64,000 nt of DNA, from the NCBI GenBank assembly GCA_028829895.1, contig CM054182.1, positions 59,868,379-59,932,378 of the forward strand, given 5' to 3'. The DNA comes from Sinotaia quadrata. Taxonomy: Eukaryota; Mollusca; Gastropoda; Architaenioglossa; Viviparidae. The translations under genes and the position numbers were made by a program. Shown in pieces: positions 1 through 12,256 of the stretch (position 1 is the stretch's first letter; every line of letters begins with the position of its first letter). Below the pieces are notes generated by a model. That model made no database searches, was not told the DNA's origin, and saw only the letters and a program-made list of their open reading frames with translations.

Positions 1-895
1 GCAAAATCGCTCATCACCCCAAATATGCAAGTAAATAGAGAGCGGGCGAGTTTTCGATCTATGGTTGTGTGGCAAGCTGACTGATTGCCTTAGAAGTCGA
101 CAATCTTTATCGTCTTAGAAAAGATCGGAGGTCTTTGTCGTCTTTAAAAAACAACAACCATGTCTGTTGCTAGCTTAGATTTGATGAGCCGGGAGTTTTC
201 GATCGCTATTCTGTGCTGATTGCATAGACGGCGACAATCTTGCTAGTTCATAGGCGGATAGTGGTCGTTAGCTAAAATTCTCCTACATTAGCCTACAACG
301 ATTAAGTATGCAAATTTTCGCTTGGAAATCAATTAGGTCAGCAGGCATAAGCAATTGTAGTATATGCCATTATAACAGTTAAGGCTTAAAGCTAAAATAT
401 ATTGAATTAAATAGAATGCTTGCATAGCATCTCTCTGCAACCTCTCCTTTATATTTAGATTATTACTTAGTAAAGTGCTTGTATGCTAAGCAAAGTGTCC
501 AAAACAATTATTCTTCTGGAACTGACAATTCATCTCATGAAATTAAAGAACTGCACGATTTTCGCCATGCAAAGAAAGCAAACATAATAGGAAAATAGGT
601 GATTAAATCAATCTGTGTTAAAACTGCATCACGCCGCCTGAGAGATTTTCCGAACAATCATTGCAAGGAGTGTAAAAGTGCAATGTAGAAATAGATCATT
701 GCTTGTTTTCAATTGCTGCTAAAGACTGCAGTACGAATATCAGTTCGCCTGTTAAGAGTAAATGAAAAGAATATCTCGCCATCATACTGACAAACGGTTG
801 GAAAAACTGACTAATATGAAAATGTCACACACACTCACGAACACACGTACGCGCGCGCGCGACTCCTGCGTCCCACTTATGAATAGACTCGACTC
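1..895. other. No gene recognised
   Basis: AT-rich sequence with stops in all frames. The short open frame at 762-998 runs into the hairpin minisatellite and has no recognisable protein character. A short CG-alternating run lies near 847-861. Confidence 0.6.
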
Positions 896-1016
896 GTTCT
901 CACAACCTGTCTACTTCGGTGTAGACAATAGAAATTCACAACCGGTCTACTTCGGTGTAGACAAAATAGAAATTCACAACCTGTCTACTTCGGTGTAGAC
1001 AATAGAAATTCTAGTA
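896..1016. repeat. Hairpin-bearing minisatellite, 3 copies
   Basis: Three copies of a unit of about 37 bp. Each copy carries GTCTAC-TTCGGT-GTAGAC, a perfect 6-bp inverted repeat around a TTCGGT loop, followed by AATAGAAATT. Three identical small hairpins therefore sit head to tail. No coding meaning is apparent. Confidence 0.85.
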
Positions 1017-3540
1017 TCCACTCGTGACCTCTATTTCTGCCAGTGACAACGCAATGGAAATGTCAACAGGAGAGCGCGGTACAGTATCTCGTTAGGTTGT
1101 GAGAATTAAAAGAATACAAGAAACGCCCAGAAGTACCAGAATAACATTTAAGATAATGAAGTATGACTTCAAAAGAATATCCACAGTGTGTGTCTCTCTG
1201 TCATGATGTCCATTATCAGCGTGGTGTTTAATTTAACCCATATCTATTAAATAAAGATTTAATGGTAGAAAGACTGTCGGCTAAATAAATATAATCATAA
1301 ACAAAACTTCAAAAATTGTAAATGTTATTTCAGATCCCCCACTCCCGCCAGCAAGTTTAACTATAGGTAAGCCATCTATAATCCGCTTTTTAGACAGACT
1401 GGTCAAGCTTCCGACTTGAAAGGGCTTGTGATTAATCGACACGATAGTGTACTGCTTTATATCAACTGCTCGTAAAGTGACGGAAAGTAATGGCCTTGAA
1501 CTATGACCGATTATTGATTTTGGAAAGTAAAAATTGCGACGTGTGGATAGAGAGGTTTGGTCACACACATCGCAGTCAGAAAAATGAAAAAATAACTGAG
1601 CATCAAGGGACTTTGCTTACGTGTACTTGAATCTGTGAATGACAGGGAAAAAATACACAACCAATTCTCACATTAGAATCAGCAGGAAAGGAATGACATT
1701 GAAAATCAGTCGTGTGCTGTGAACACGTTTCGACACAATTAGAGCGATTCGAAGGGAAGGTTGTGTAACTTACAAAAATAGCTTGAGTTTGTAGAATTGG
1801 TGAAAGTATGACTATTTCCTGGAATTAAAAGAGAGAGAAAGAGGACAAGTAACACAATTTTATGTTTTTCACTGACATTCTGCTCCTTAATAAGAATATA
1901 AATTTTCTGTGCAGTTATGAGTCCATTTTGTTTTAGACTGAATCGTAGGTACAATTTTAGTCCAGGGTCGGATTTGAGTTTGAATTTGAGTTTCATTTGA
2001 GAGATCCAGTTGAAAGTAAATACACTAGGACTCCATGTGTTGCTAACGTCATACGAGGCCCAATCAAGGGAGCAACCACTTCTGTATAATGTGTTACAAT
2101 CAATATGTGATAGAGTATCAACAGGTTCATGAGTTAAATCTAATAGTAGCCAAATGATAAAATTGTGATAGATAATTTAATACAAAGAAAGAGAACACTG
2201 AACTATAAATGGTATTTTCTTTAGAATCAGTGATTAAACAGAAGTGATGAACTATATTCATTGCATACTTTCAGGACTAGATGAAGATACTAGTCTTCAT
2301 CATGTGAGTATAGTGAAATAGACAAGTGCTATGTATCCTGTGGGCATAGTTAAATGGTCTGTACCCTGAATATTGATTAGTAGCTATATTTCTTCTTTTT
2401 AATTATATATAAATAGTTGTTGAATTCATCATACTTGTCTTAATTCTTTGTCATTTCATGTTAAGTAACGTCATCCTGCAATGTTTACAGCACAATTGTT
2501 TATGTTTATCGTTGGCATTAAACACCCTAGAGGCCTTTAACCAGCCAACACGACACATGATCCATAAGTTGTGTTTATGTAAAAATAGCCATCACGATGT
2601 GTGTGCCGATTGTTCGGACATGAGTGAACAATAAGCCCCATGATCACCACAATATATATATATGTATGATAGAAAACTGTACAAGCACATTCAGATTTTT
2701 TTTTTTATTGTAACAATCTATCATTGCAACATTTGTCATTGGTTTATTGAAACTCCTAGCACATTGACCTTATTCTGACCTTTAGTGTTTACAAACAATT
2801 GCCATATTTACATTGTTATTACTATCCTAGCAGTCTAGTTATATTTATTTATTACCTTTGCCCTTCACCGCCTCAACATTTTCCTCACCTTGAACTTCCA
2901 TTATTTTACTTAGGCATACGACAATCATATATTTACAGCTTTATAGATCGCCTGTTTATTACACGGATTATATTTATCGACTGCCTGCAAATGTCTGACA
3001 AGATGGAAACATGACATCTTTAACCACTTCACAAAATCCTCGGAGTCGGAATAAGGTGACACACTTTAGATTGCCTTTTATCATTGTGTAAACACGTCAT
3101 AGATGGTCCAATTCTATTTGTATTGAGGTCTGTTATAACAAATGTAGAGAAAAGGAATGAAAATAGCTGTAGAAATCTTATTTAAAAACAAACAAAATCA
3201 ATCAAGAAGTAGCACACAGACACACGAGTCGATAGAAATTAAAATAGAAACCTTGTGAATGTGGCATTGCCCAGCTAAGCTATTTGTCAATACTCCCTTT
3301 ATGGCTGAGCGAGCGTATTAAAAATTTAAACCGCGTAATGACGAAAATAAACCTCAGTGACCTTACGGCTCAAAGCTCGAGACTACAATTTACGTCAGCA
3401 GCGTTCTACAAATGTGGCTTTTTCCTGCTGATATTTTCTACAGCCGATTCTTGCGATTGATCTCACTTACAAGCCGCAAAAGATGCCGAGATTGCACAGT
3501 AGCACTTTGTGACGTCTTTATCGTTGGCTTTTTATTGTTT
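1017..3540. other. No gene recognised
   Basis: AT-rich DNA. Open frames on either strand (for example 1281-1568 and 1739-1996 minus) are short and have low-complexity or random-looking translations. I saw no convincing splice-site-bounded exon. Confidence 0.5.
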
Positions 3541-3544
3541 CTCC

Positions 3545-3705
3545 TTCGAGATTTCTATAATATCAGTATTTTTCAACAAGCAGATTTCTATATCAGTGTT
3601 TTTCAACAAGCAGATTTCTATAATATCAGTATTTTTCAACAAGCAGATTTCTATATCAGTGTTTTTCAACAAGCAGATTTCTATAATATCAGTATTGTCA
3701 GTAGG
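3545..3705. repeat. Minisatellite, alternating 33/30-bp units
   Basis: About five half-units ending TTTTTCAACAAGCA, alternating between a version with TATAATATCAG and a shorter one with TATATCAG, so the true period is about 63 bp. All unit lengths are multiples of three, which keeps both strands open through the array. The open frames over this stretch are by-products of the repeat. Confidence 0.85.
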
Positions 3706-4541
3706 CATATTTGTATTCTTTCTCAAATCAGTTTTGATCAGTAAAAACACACGGCTAATTCCAATGATATTTCGATTTTAAGAGTATTTAACAAATTATA
3801 ATCAATATTATATGACACTTGAGAGGTTGTCATATATAGCTGTTAACTTTGATCTTTGTAGTATGCACGACAGCATTATTGTCATGGACTGTGGTGTTAC
3901 AAATATAGAACAAACTCAGAGAACAATTTGATAGAAACTGTGGTGTTGCAAATCTATAAAGTGTTACGAAAACAAAATGATGGAAATTGTCGTATTAAAA
4001 TCTAGAAAATACTTCGAAAAATAAAATGAAAACTGTTGAGTCGGACTGTTTTAGAGTACATTCAAATGGAAATTGTCAAGTTACAACTATCTCAGCAAGA
4101 ATCCCCAACTTAAAAGGCATATAGGTATTTTGTTAGTCATAAGCCTAGAAAATATACATATATATTCACTTCCTAGCCTCTTTCATATACATTTGTTAAT
4201 AATCACAAAGTGGGATTGTAACAATTTCATACTGATATTAATTCCCAAGTATAACTGATTGGAGATATTTTAACAACTCCAAGCCCGCTTCACGCAGATA
4301 TATTAAAAGTTCCAAGTTTGCTTTATTATAGATATTGTAAGAGTCCTATAACTATTTCATATAGATATTTAACAGCCCAAGCTTAATTCTTATGTATTGT
4401 TAAGACCGCATCCAGTAACATCCTGAGAAAAGCGTCCACTGTAAAAATGTCTTCTGTTTGTCTTGAAGCCTCTATCCAGAAAAAGTATTTCAACACCACA
4501 GTAATAGACACTTGAAGCCTCTATGAAGGGGATTTATTTCT
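3706..4541. other. No gene recognised
   Basis: AT-rich sequence with weakly repeated phrases such as GAAAATTGTCGT-like segments and 'aagcccgcttcacgcag' versus 'aagtttgctttattatag'. It may be a decayed tandem array. No coding signal was seen. Confidence 0.4.
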
Positions 4542-4690
4542 ACAGCATATTATACAGTTGAAAGCCCCTTTAATTAGACTGACTCTCCTCAGCATATTAT
4601 ACAGTTGAAGCCTCTTTAATTAGACTGACTCTCCTCAGCATATTATACAGTTGAAGCCTCTTTAATTAGACTGACTCTCCTCAGCATATA
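4542..4690. repeat. 46-bp tandem repeat, about 3 copies
   Basis: Units begin AGCATATTATACAGTTGAAG and end GACTGACTCTCCTC. Copies two and three are almost identical and the first carries a small insertion. A more diverged relative ('ttgaagcctctat...') lies just upstream at about 4465-4530. Confidence 0.85.
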
Positions 4691-6342
4691 TGCTCAATGA
4701 AGTTTTCAGACTATTTAAACATTTATAGCTTTTGTTACAGTATTATTGACATAGACAAATACCTGTCTATAATGTCAACCTTTTAAAAAAACGGTATCTT
4801 AAATGTAATTATATATTACAGTGAGTGGTCTTTTGCCACTTGTTAAAGAAGCCAGTTCGTCCATCACACTCTCGTTCTGGTAATTTTGTCCGCTATCTGT
4901 ACATGTCCAGGCAAAAGACTAAGTGTGACTGGGGGCGAGCTATCTACTTGACTCTCTGTTAGTTGCGTCAGTCACGTCATTTACATCTTGGTTATTGCTG
5001 AAAGCTGCGATTGTTTGGAGAGAAGTTAAAATGGCACACGAAACCAACATTAACATTCTCTCATACTTTCTCTCTATCCCCTCTCTCTCTCTTTCTCCCA
5101 CTTATCTTTCTTTCTCCCATATTTTCTCTCTCTTCAGCACGCGCAAAATAAATTGTAGACATGCTTAATTTCTCTCAAAACTATCTCAATATTTCCTGAC
5201 GACAGTAGCAAGTTGGCATAAACGGATCTATATACATAAATGTAAATTGCCCTTAATCCATCACTTTTTACTTTACCTGTGAATAATGCTTAAGAATGTC
5301 AGTCAGATAAACATTTCTTTTTAATAATGAATTTTTTTTAAAAAGACGTCATCTTTGACAACGAACCGTTCCGTACGCAAGTATACAGAAATTCTTTTCC
5401 TGTCTGTGGCATGGTTTCCGTTGCCGTGGATACGCGTGCGACGCAAAAATGAGGAGGGGGGGGGGAATAGGCGGTCGGCTGTTGTGCTCAGCGTGGCGTT
5501 CTGTCGTCAGGTTCCTGAATAGCATCAGTTCCAAAAATAATTCTCACACCATTGTCAGGATGCTGCCGTCACGACCGACGCGACAAGAGATCCTTCTTTT
5601 CCAACTCACCCCACCCCTCCACCCCTACCCCCCCGACATCACCTTCTTAACATGTCTAGAATTAAAATTAAAACTACATACATTATTTGGTATACGCAAA
5701 GAAGATGCAGGTAAATATTTATGAAGATTTCTAAGGCAATGTTGTTGCGAATGTAAGGAAAGAGAGTTCATAAATGAAGGTAATGATGGCTATGGTGGTT
5801 GTTGTGGTGTTGGTGTTGGTGGTGGTGGTAGTGGTGGATGTGGCGATAATAGTGATAAAATGAGAGAACAAGTATATCGTGGTTGGTTGCTTGTTAAAAT
5901 TTACAAATTAAGAATATAGACGAAGAGTTGACTGGATATGGCTCGCACCCCCCCCCCCCTTCATCATCATCATCGTTGTCATCATCATGATTATTATTGC
6001 CCTGATTATTATTCCTGTTAGTATTATTATTGTTTGAAGTGATTTTTGTTTACATTAATCTTAATACACAAACGGCACGATCCACGCACGTCCACACGCA
6101 CTGAGACATCTTTGACTGGGCGTTGTCTCCAGGCTGAGATCGATCAAGGATCAGAATCAAACACACAGCAAATTCCATATCCAAACACTGTGGTGAGAGA
6201 AAACAAAACAATTCTTTTACCAGCCACGTCTAATCGACTGAAACCGTCCTGGGCAGGTACAAGTTCAAGTAATCTCCCTTCTTATTAGAAATATTAAAAA
6301 AATATGAATGTATGCATAATTAGAACAGACTGTGCGTGAGAG
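4691..6342. other. No gene recognised; simple-sequence tracts
   Basis: Contains CT-rich runs (about 5080-5130), poly-G (5458-5465), GGT-rich (about 5785-5840), poly-C (5949-5959) and TCA runs (about 5962-5990). The 5449-5724 frame crosses the G run and a proline-rich C tract and shows no domain. Confidence 0.5.
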
Positions 6343-6345
6343 AGG

Positions 6346-6430
<85 letters not shown>
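6343..6430. repeat. (GA)n microsatellite
   Basis: Essentially uninterrupted GA dinucleotide repeat, followed by GAATTTATAT. Pure dinucleotide composition is seen directly. Confidence 0.97.
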
Positions 6431-6433
<3 letters not shown>

Positions 6434-6639
6434 TTTATATATACAAATTATTAAATTATTTTTCATCAGGAGTATTTCTATTTTATATTTCAATTAAGTG
6501 TAACAGTAAAAGCATACATTTTGTAGACACTCTGATTGTCAGGTTATAAAACAATGTGTTTTTTTCCATGGATGGGACCTTTTGTCACAAAACCCATTTT
6601 TTTTTGTAGTTGTCAGCATATATCAATCCATATCTGTTC

Positions 6640-7460
6640 ACCTTCTCACGTTTTATGAAGTCACTGAAAAGGTAACATTATTTTATTTTTAATCAAACTA
6701 ATTTAAATATTTATAATGGTTGTGGCTTTGTCACTTCAAATCTTTATAAACTGTTTCTAACTTGAAAAGCTCACCACTCGCTCTGGCTGCTTCAAGTTAG
6801 CACAGACTCTTAGCATCATTATGAGAGTGTATCTTGGCCAGTGTATGCTCAGACTGAATGTGATCAAGTGCCAACAAAATTAATTAAAATATGGCCAACA
6901 GCTGTTAAAACACATACAAAGGTATGTTAGAGAAACCCGACTTTGTTAATGCTACACATAAATTTAGGCTATGTGGTGAAACGTATAGTTTGAAATTTTA
7001 ATTAAGCTCCCCATAAAAACTTTTTCTATTCTGCATCTAAAATTGTGCCTATCTGGAACAAAGTTAAATTTTCGCTTTTAACCCTTTATTTTGCACATAA
7101 ACAGTGCCTATCTGTTTATGATTTTAAACCTCTCTGATTTTAAACTTATTATGCTTTAAAACTCTTGTTTATTCACCACATATACATTTTTATATGTGCT
7201 GAAAAATTAATAAGCTTGGGTTTTAACTATTATTCTTTTTGTGTAAATTATCTTAAAACTTCGAGATATATAGGAATGAGTCCGGAATTTTTTTGTTAAC
7301 AAAATTCTGATCGGTGATTATAATTAATTCCCTGGATTAATTTTAAGAGTGGGAGATGTGTGGCATTCCGCCACCTCACGTTTTATTAAGCCACTTAATC
7401 GATAAATTATTTTAATTCATAATAATATTTTGGATCTAATCATATAGTTGTGGCTACAAC
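6640..7460. mobile_element. Possible degenerate repeat pair
   Basis: Two segments about 730 bp apart resemble each other: 6642-6735 (CTCACGTTTTATGAAGTCAC followed by an AT-rich run and GGTTGTGGCT) and 7374-7456 (CTCACGTTTTATTAAGCCAC, AT-rich, AGTTGTGGCT). Immediately before the second is AAGAGTGGGAGA and then TGTGTGGCATTCC, which could be a polypurine tract joined to a TG-starting terminal repeat. No coding domain lies between. This may be a decayed LTR element; I am not sure. Confidence 0.3.
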
Positions 7461-8140
7461 GAAAGCTCTTCCACGAGACAACAAGCACAGCAACGTTGCG
7501 TTCAGCATAGATGCCTATCATGACAACAAAAGGTGACGTAGCCTTCAGGCCCAACAACCCTTTCCCCTCCCCACAAACCACCCCCTCCCAGCGCGAAATA
7601 GGCCAGAGGAGGAAGCTCTTCTCCAAATTCAGTCAAAAATGTGCCCAACAGACCAAATGAGCCACCACAAACATTGTATTCCTAGCACAAAATATTAAAA
7701 AAAAATGTTTATTATTTAAAAAATTGTGTACGACCAGAATTCTACAGTGCGTGCTTACAAAGACCGATTACTTCCCTTGATTAGAAAACGTGCACAATCC
7801 CGCAATTTAATGAAATAAAAGCCTATAATAATAGAAGTGTATAAAAAAAAAAAGAATGCAGAAGAGAAGAAAGAAAAATAAAACTAAACAACTACAAAAT
7901 TGCGAAAAGGTAATAATGAAAACATCAAGTATACATACACGTATTTATACCAATGGTTGGACAGTAGATGGACAAACCTCTTTATTGATTTCTGGATAGC
8001 AAGATCAGTTGAGATAGAACCGGAATATTTATGAAGTTTAACGAAGGCTAATATGTTTGGCCTTTTTTGCCTTTATGCGTTTGCATTTGTGTCCTATTTT
8101 GAAATTTAAAACAATACGTTATTTCTTCACATATACTACT
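7461..8140. other. No gene recognised
   Basis: A slightly GC-richer patch at 7440-7640 has an open minus frame, but its translation shows no motif and no good flanking splice sites. The rest is AT-rich. Confidence 0.45.
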
Positions 8141-8149
8141 CTGTACGTG

Positions 8150-8182
8150 CATGTGTGTGTGTGTGTGTGCGCACGTGCGAAC
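8150..8182. repeat. Short (GT)n tract
   Basis: Alternating GT with a GCGCAC interruption at its 3' side; a minor microsatellite. Confidence 0.8.
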
Positions 8183-8379
8183 ACGCAATTACGTGTGTGT
8201 TATTGCATTTGCATAATTATATAGTATTATGAATTAGCATTAGCACATTTATTCATATATTTTATGTTATAAGACCAAGTTTTCCTAGCATGTTTAAAGG
8301 AATTTATTTGTAGAAAGATTCTCAGATTAGCAGACATCTAAACAGAAAACTAAGTCATTAATAAGAGAAGAGAGATATA

Positions 8380-9259
<880 letters not shown>

Positions 9260-9422
9260 GCTTTGATGACATTACATGTGCTTAAGACGTTGATTTACGT
9301 TTTGATGACATTACATGTGCTTAAGACGTTGATTTACGTTTTGATGACATTACATGTGCTTAAGACGTTGATTTACGTTTGATGACATTACATGTGCTTA
9401 AGACGTTGATTTACGTTTTGAA
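9260..9422. repeat. 39-bp tandem repeat, about 4 copies
   Basis: Units contain GATGACATTACATGTGCTTA followed by AGACGTTGATTTACG. The copies are nearly identical; the fourth loses one T. Confidence 0.95.
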
Positions 9423-9765
9423 ACTTAATTTATGCTGTATATTCACAGATTGAATTATGTACTTGTTGACCTGTTTATTGATTGCTGAGTGTTATGTACT
9501 CGGTTGCGGTTGTAGTAGGTACTCCATTTCTGGAGCTAGGAAGAGGTATGGAACATACTCATGAGCGACTTGGAATGTGTGTATTGAAGTTATTGGTAGC
9601 TGTTCTTTAGTCGAAAGAAACGGGTGACTGCAACCTAACCATATGCTATCCACACCAGAAACTCCTTGTACGGTATTCTCTACACCATCTACTTTAGTGT
9701 AATAGATATTTCCGTTTAGTTTCAAATCTTAAAATTTTGTTCAGGAATGACCATAAACACTTATA
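9423..9765. other. No gene recognised
   Basis: Unique sequence. The minus frame 9492-9725 (77 codons) has a mixed composition but no motif and no obvious splice context. Confidence 0.4.
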
Positions 9766-10088
9766 TCAACCACATACACACACATACACATATACACACA
9801 AATACACACACATACAGACAACCACACATACACACATACAGACAACTACACATACACACATATATACAAACACATACACACAAATACACACACACATACA
9901 GACAACCACACATACACACACATATACACATACACACATACAGACAACCACACATACACACAAATACACACGCATACAAACAACCACACATACACACATA
10001 TACACATACACACATACAGACAAGCATACATACACACACAAACACAAACACATACACACAAATACACACACATACAGACAACCACACA
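9766..10088. repeat. CA-rich minisatellite (ACACATACAGACAACC-type)
   Basis: Imperfect higher-order array built from CACACATACA, CAAATACACA and CAGACAACCACA blocks of about 24-50 bp. It keeps several frames open on both strands, giving Thr-His-Ile or Cys-Val translations that are repeat artefacts. Confidence 0.93.
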
Positions 10089-11459
10089 TGTAACGTACGC
10101 GAGATATTACCACCATTCATTGCGTATTTTGTATTTAATTATAATTATCTCTGTGCATCGGACGAATGGTAATGAGTTTAACGTATCTTTCCTTTGGGTG
10201 AATTACAATGAAGTTGACAAACTGTACCAAATAGGAGGTCAAAGGGATACAGGTAAATGCAGCGATCTGTCTCCTCTCTAACATCCCTTCGGCTCTGAGT
10301 CTAGAAGGAATGCAGTTTCCAAAAATAACTACCGCGTTTTTTCGCTAATTTCCGTCTTGAGTGAAGTCTATAGGCTTTATAGGACTGAATTGGGAGGCAC
10401 GGTATATAGCACAGGCATTTGAATGGGAAGAGAAACGACGTCACACAGGTAGATGTGTGGACTAGAACTATGGGTGTGTGTAAATATAAGAGAACAATAT
10501 GCGTGCGAATATGAAAAGAAAGTAAAGAATTTGTGTGATGAGAACGTGTGTATGTGCGTGTGCACGCGCGGGCGATATCAGTTTGGGTTGGTGTGACAAT
10601 CTGTATAAAGTTTGAGAAAGCAGTTGTGCATATGTTTTCACCACATTTGTGTGTTCACTAGATTTGTGTGTTCACCACATTTGTGTGCTCACTTGAACTC
10701 ACCTTTACGTACTTCTTTCCGTCATACCAGTTACCAACTTCGTTATCTACTCCTATCTGTGACACCAACGCCTAATTATATACCGGTAATGATGATTATT
10801 TAATCATCCATAACTAATAACAAATCATTATAATCTCAATTTATGTTATTAATAATTTCCCAAAGACGCTACTCGTCTCTCTCAATTGGCCGATATGCCG
10901 GCGTTGTTAACGTTTTCTCTCTTCCACAATATTAAAGACAAGCATTTACCATCTCACAATATTTCCGTAGGTAGAAAACTTCTTACCAAAGGAGAAAACA
11001 ATCCGTCTTTAAATCTGTATCTAGCAAGCCCCCACCCATTGTCTCTCCAACACATGGTTATCAATATGTGTAAGATGTGTAAGGTCAATAAATTTAATAA
11101 AAAATTTATTAGATCAACAATTAAGTAAACAACATGTGAATATAGTCAAAGAGCATTGACAATTACATCACTTAACAACAATGTTCATTTAAAGCTGGAA
11201 AATTATTCACTCTCTCCTTGCATAGACCTTAACAGTCAATTAACATAAATATATAATCAAGTTCATAGATATATATCATCACGGAAATGAGAGTAGTATT
11301 TCAGAGAAATAAGGCCAAAGTCCCTTAATTCTGTAATAGTCAAGGGTCAACGTCTATGCGAGACAAGACGCTGCTTAGAGGGAGAACAGTCAATAGTAAT
11401 CTAACTGGGAACATTACAAACACATTTTAAGTGAACGCTCACTGATTTACTGCGCATTG
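10089..11459. other. No gene recognised
   Basis: Unique AT-rich DNA. A short tri-fold phrase 'ttcaccacatttgtgtg' occurs at about 10635-10690. No exon could be supported. Confidence 0.5.
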
Positions 11460-11460
11460 C

Positions 11461-11612
11461 TATTGAGCTACCAACTAGTGAGCTACCAACTGTTGAGCTA
11501 CCAACTATTGAGCTACCAATTATAGAGCTACCAACTGTTGAGCTACCAACTATTGACTACCAACTATTGAACTACCAACTATTGACTACCAACTATTGAG
11601 CTACCAACTACT
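11461..11612. repeat. 18-bp tandem repeat (GAGCTACCAACTATTGA)
   Basis: About eight to nine copies of GAGCTACCAACTATTGA-type units, with some units missing the GAGC. Degenerate relatives ('attgagctgaccac') continue to about 11680. Confidence 0.9.
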
Positions 11613-11699
11613 GAGCTGATCGCAATGTTGTTGGAATCTGCTCGCTATTGAACCCGGTCTCCTTATTGAGCTGACCACTATTTGACATGACTGCCATGT

Positions 11700-12038
11700 T
11701 TTCGCAGCCTGACAGACATTGAAAACGACCAGAGTGTTCCTGACGTCATGTGTAAAGAACCCGACCATCATTGAGTCAGTCGGTCAACTTGGAACAAAAG
11801 TTCGCCACACTGTAGGCTGCGGCAAGAAGTTTTGTGCATGCCTTATCAAGAGGGCGTGTCCCGCTGTCTTTAATTCCATGAAATATATTATATTTAGTTT
11901 GTTTGTCTAATGCTGCTCTCACGCCTAGGAACCATTATAGGCTAGTTTTCAGCTGTCTGCATACATACAATAAGTTATTGTACCAAGTGATATATTCATT
12001 ACACAGAAATACTTAATTCATATGATCCCTCCGCCCAA
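11700..12038. other. No gene recognised
   Basis: The 11719-11910 frame (63 codons) has no recognisable motif. Unique sequence otherwise. Confidence 0.45.
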
Positions 12039-12040
12039 CC

Positions 12041-12256
12041 ATCCAACCATCCATCCATCCATCCATCCATCCATCCATCCATCCCTTATTCATTCATCCG
12101 TCCGTCCGTCTCTTTGTGATTTTATGTCCATTCATCCATCCATCCGTCCCTGTCTAATTGTGTATCCATCCCTCCCTCCCTCCATTCATCCGTCCGTCCC
12201 TGTCTAATTGTATGTCCATCCATCCGTCCGTCCGTCTGTCTGTCTGTCTCTCTATC
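12041..12256. repeat. (CATC)n/(CGTC)n/(TCTG)n tetranucleotide tract
   Basis: Runs of CATC at 12050-12082, mixed CGTC and CATC phrases, a 'ccctgtctaattgt' phrase repeated about 55 bp apart, then (TCTG)n and (TCTA)n to 12256. Confidence 0.93.

Noticed and set aside
9737..10172. Five overlapping frames of 79-141 codons on both strands
   Set aside because: All are translations of the CA-type minisatellite; simultaneous openness on both strands is expected from the repeat.
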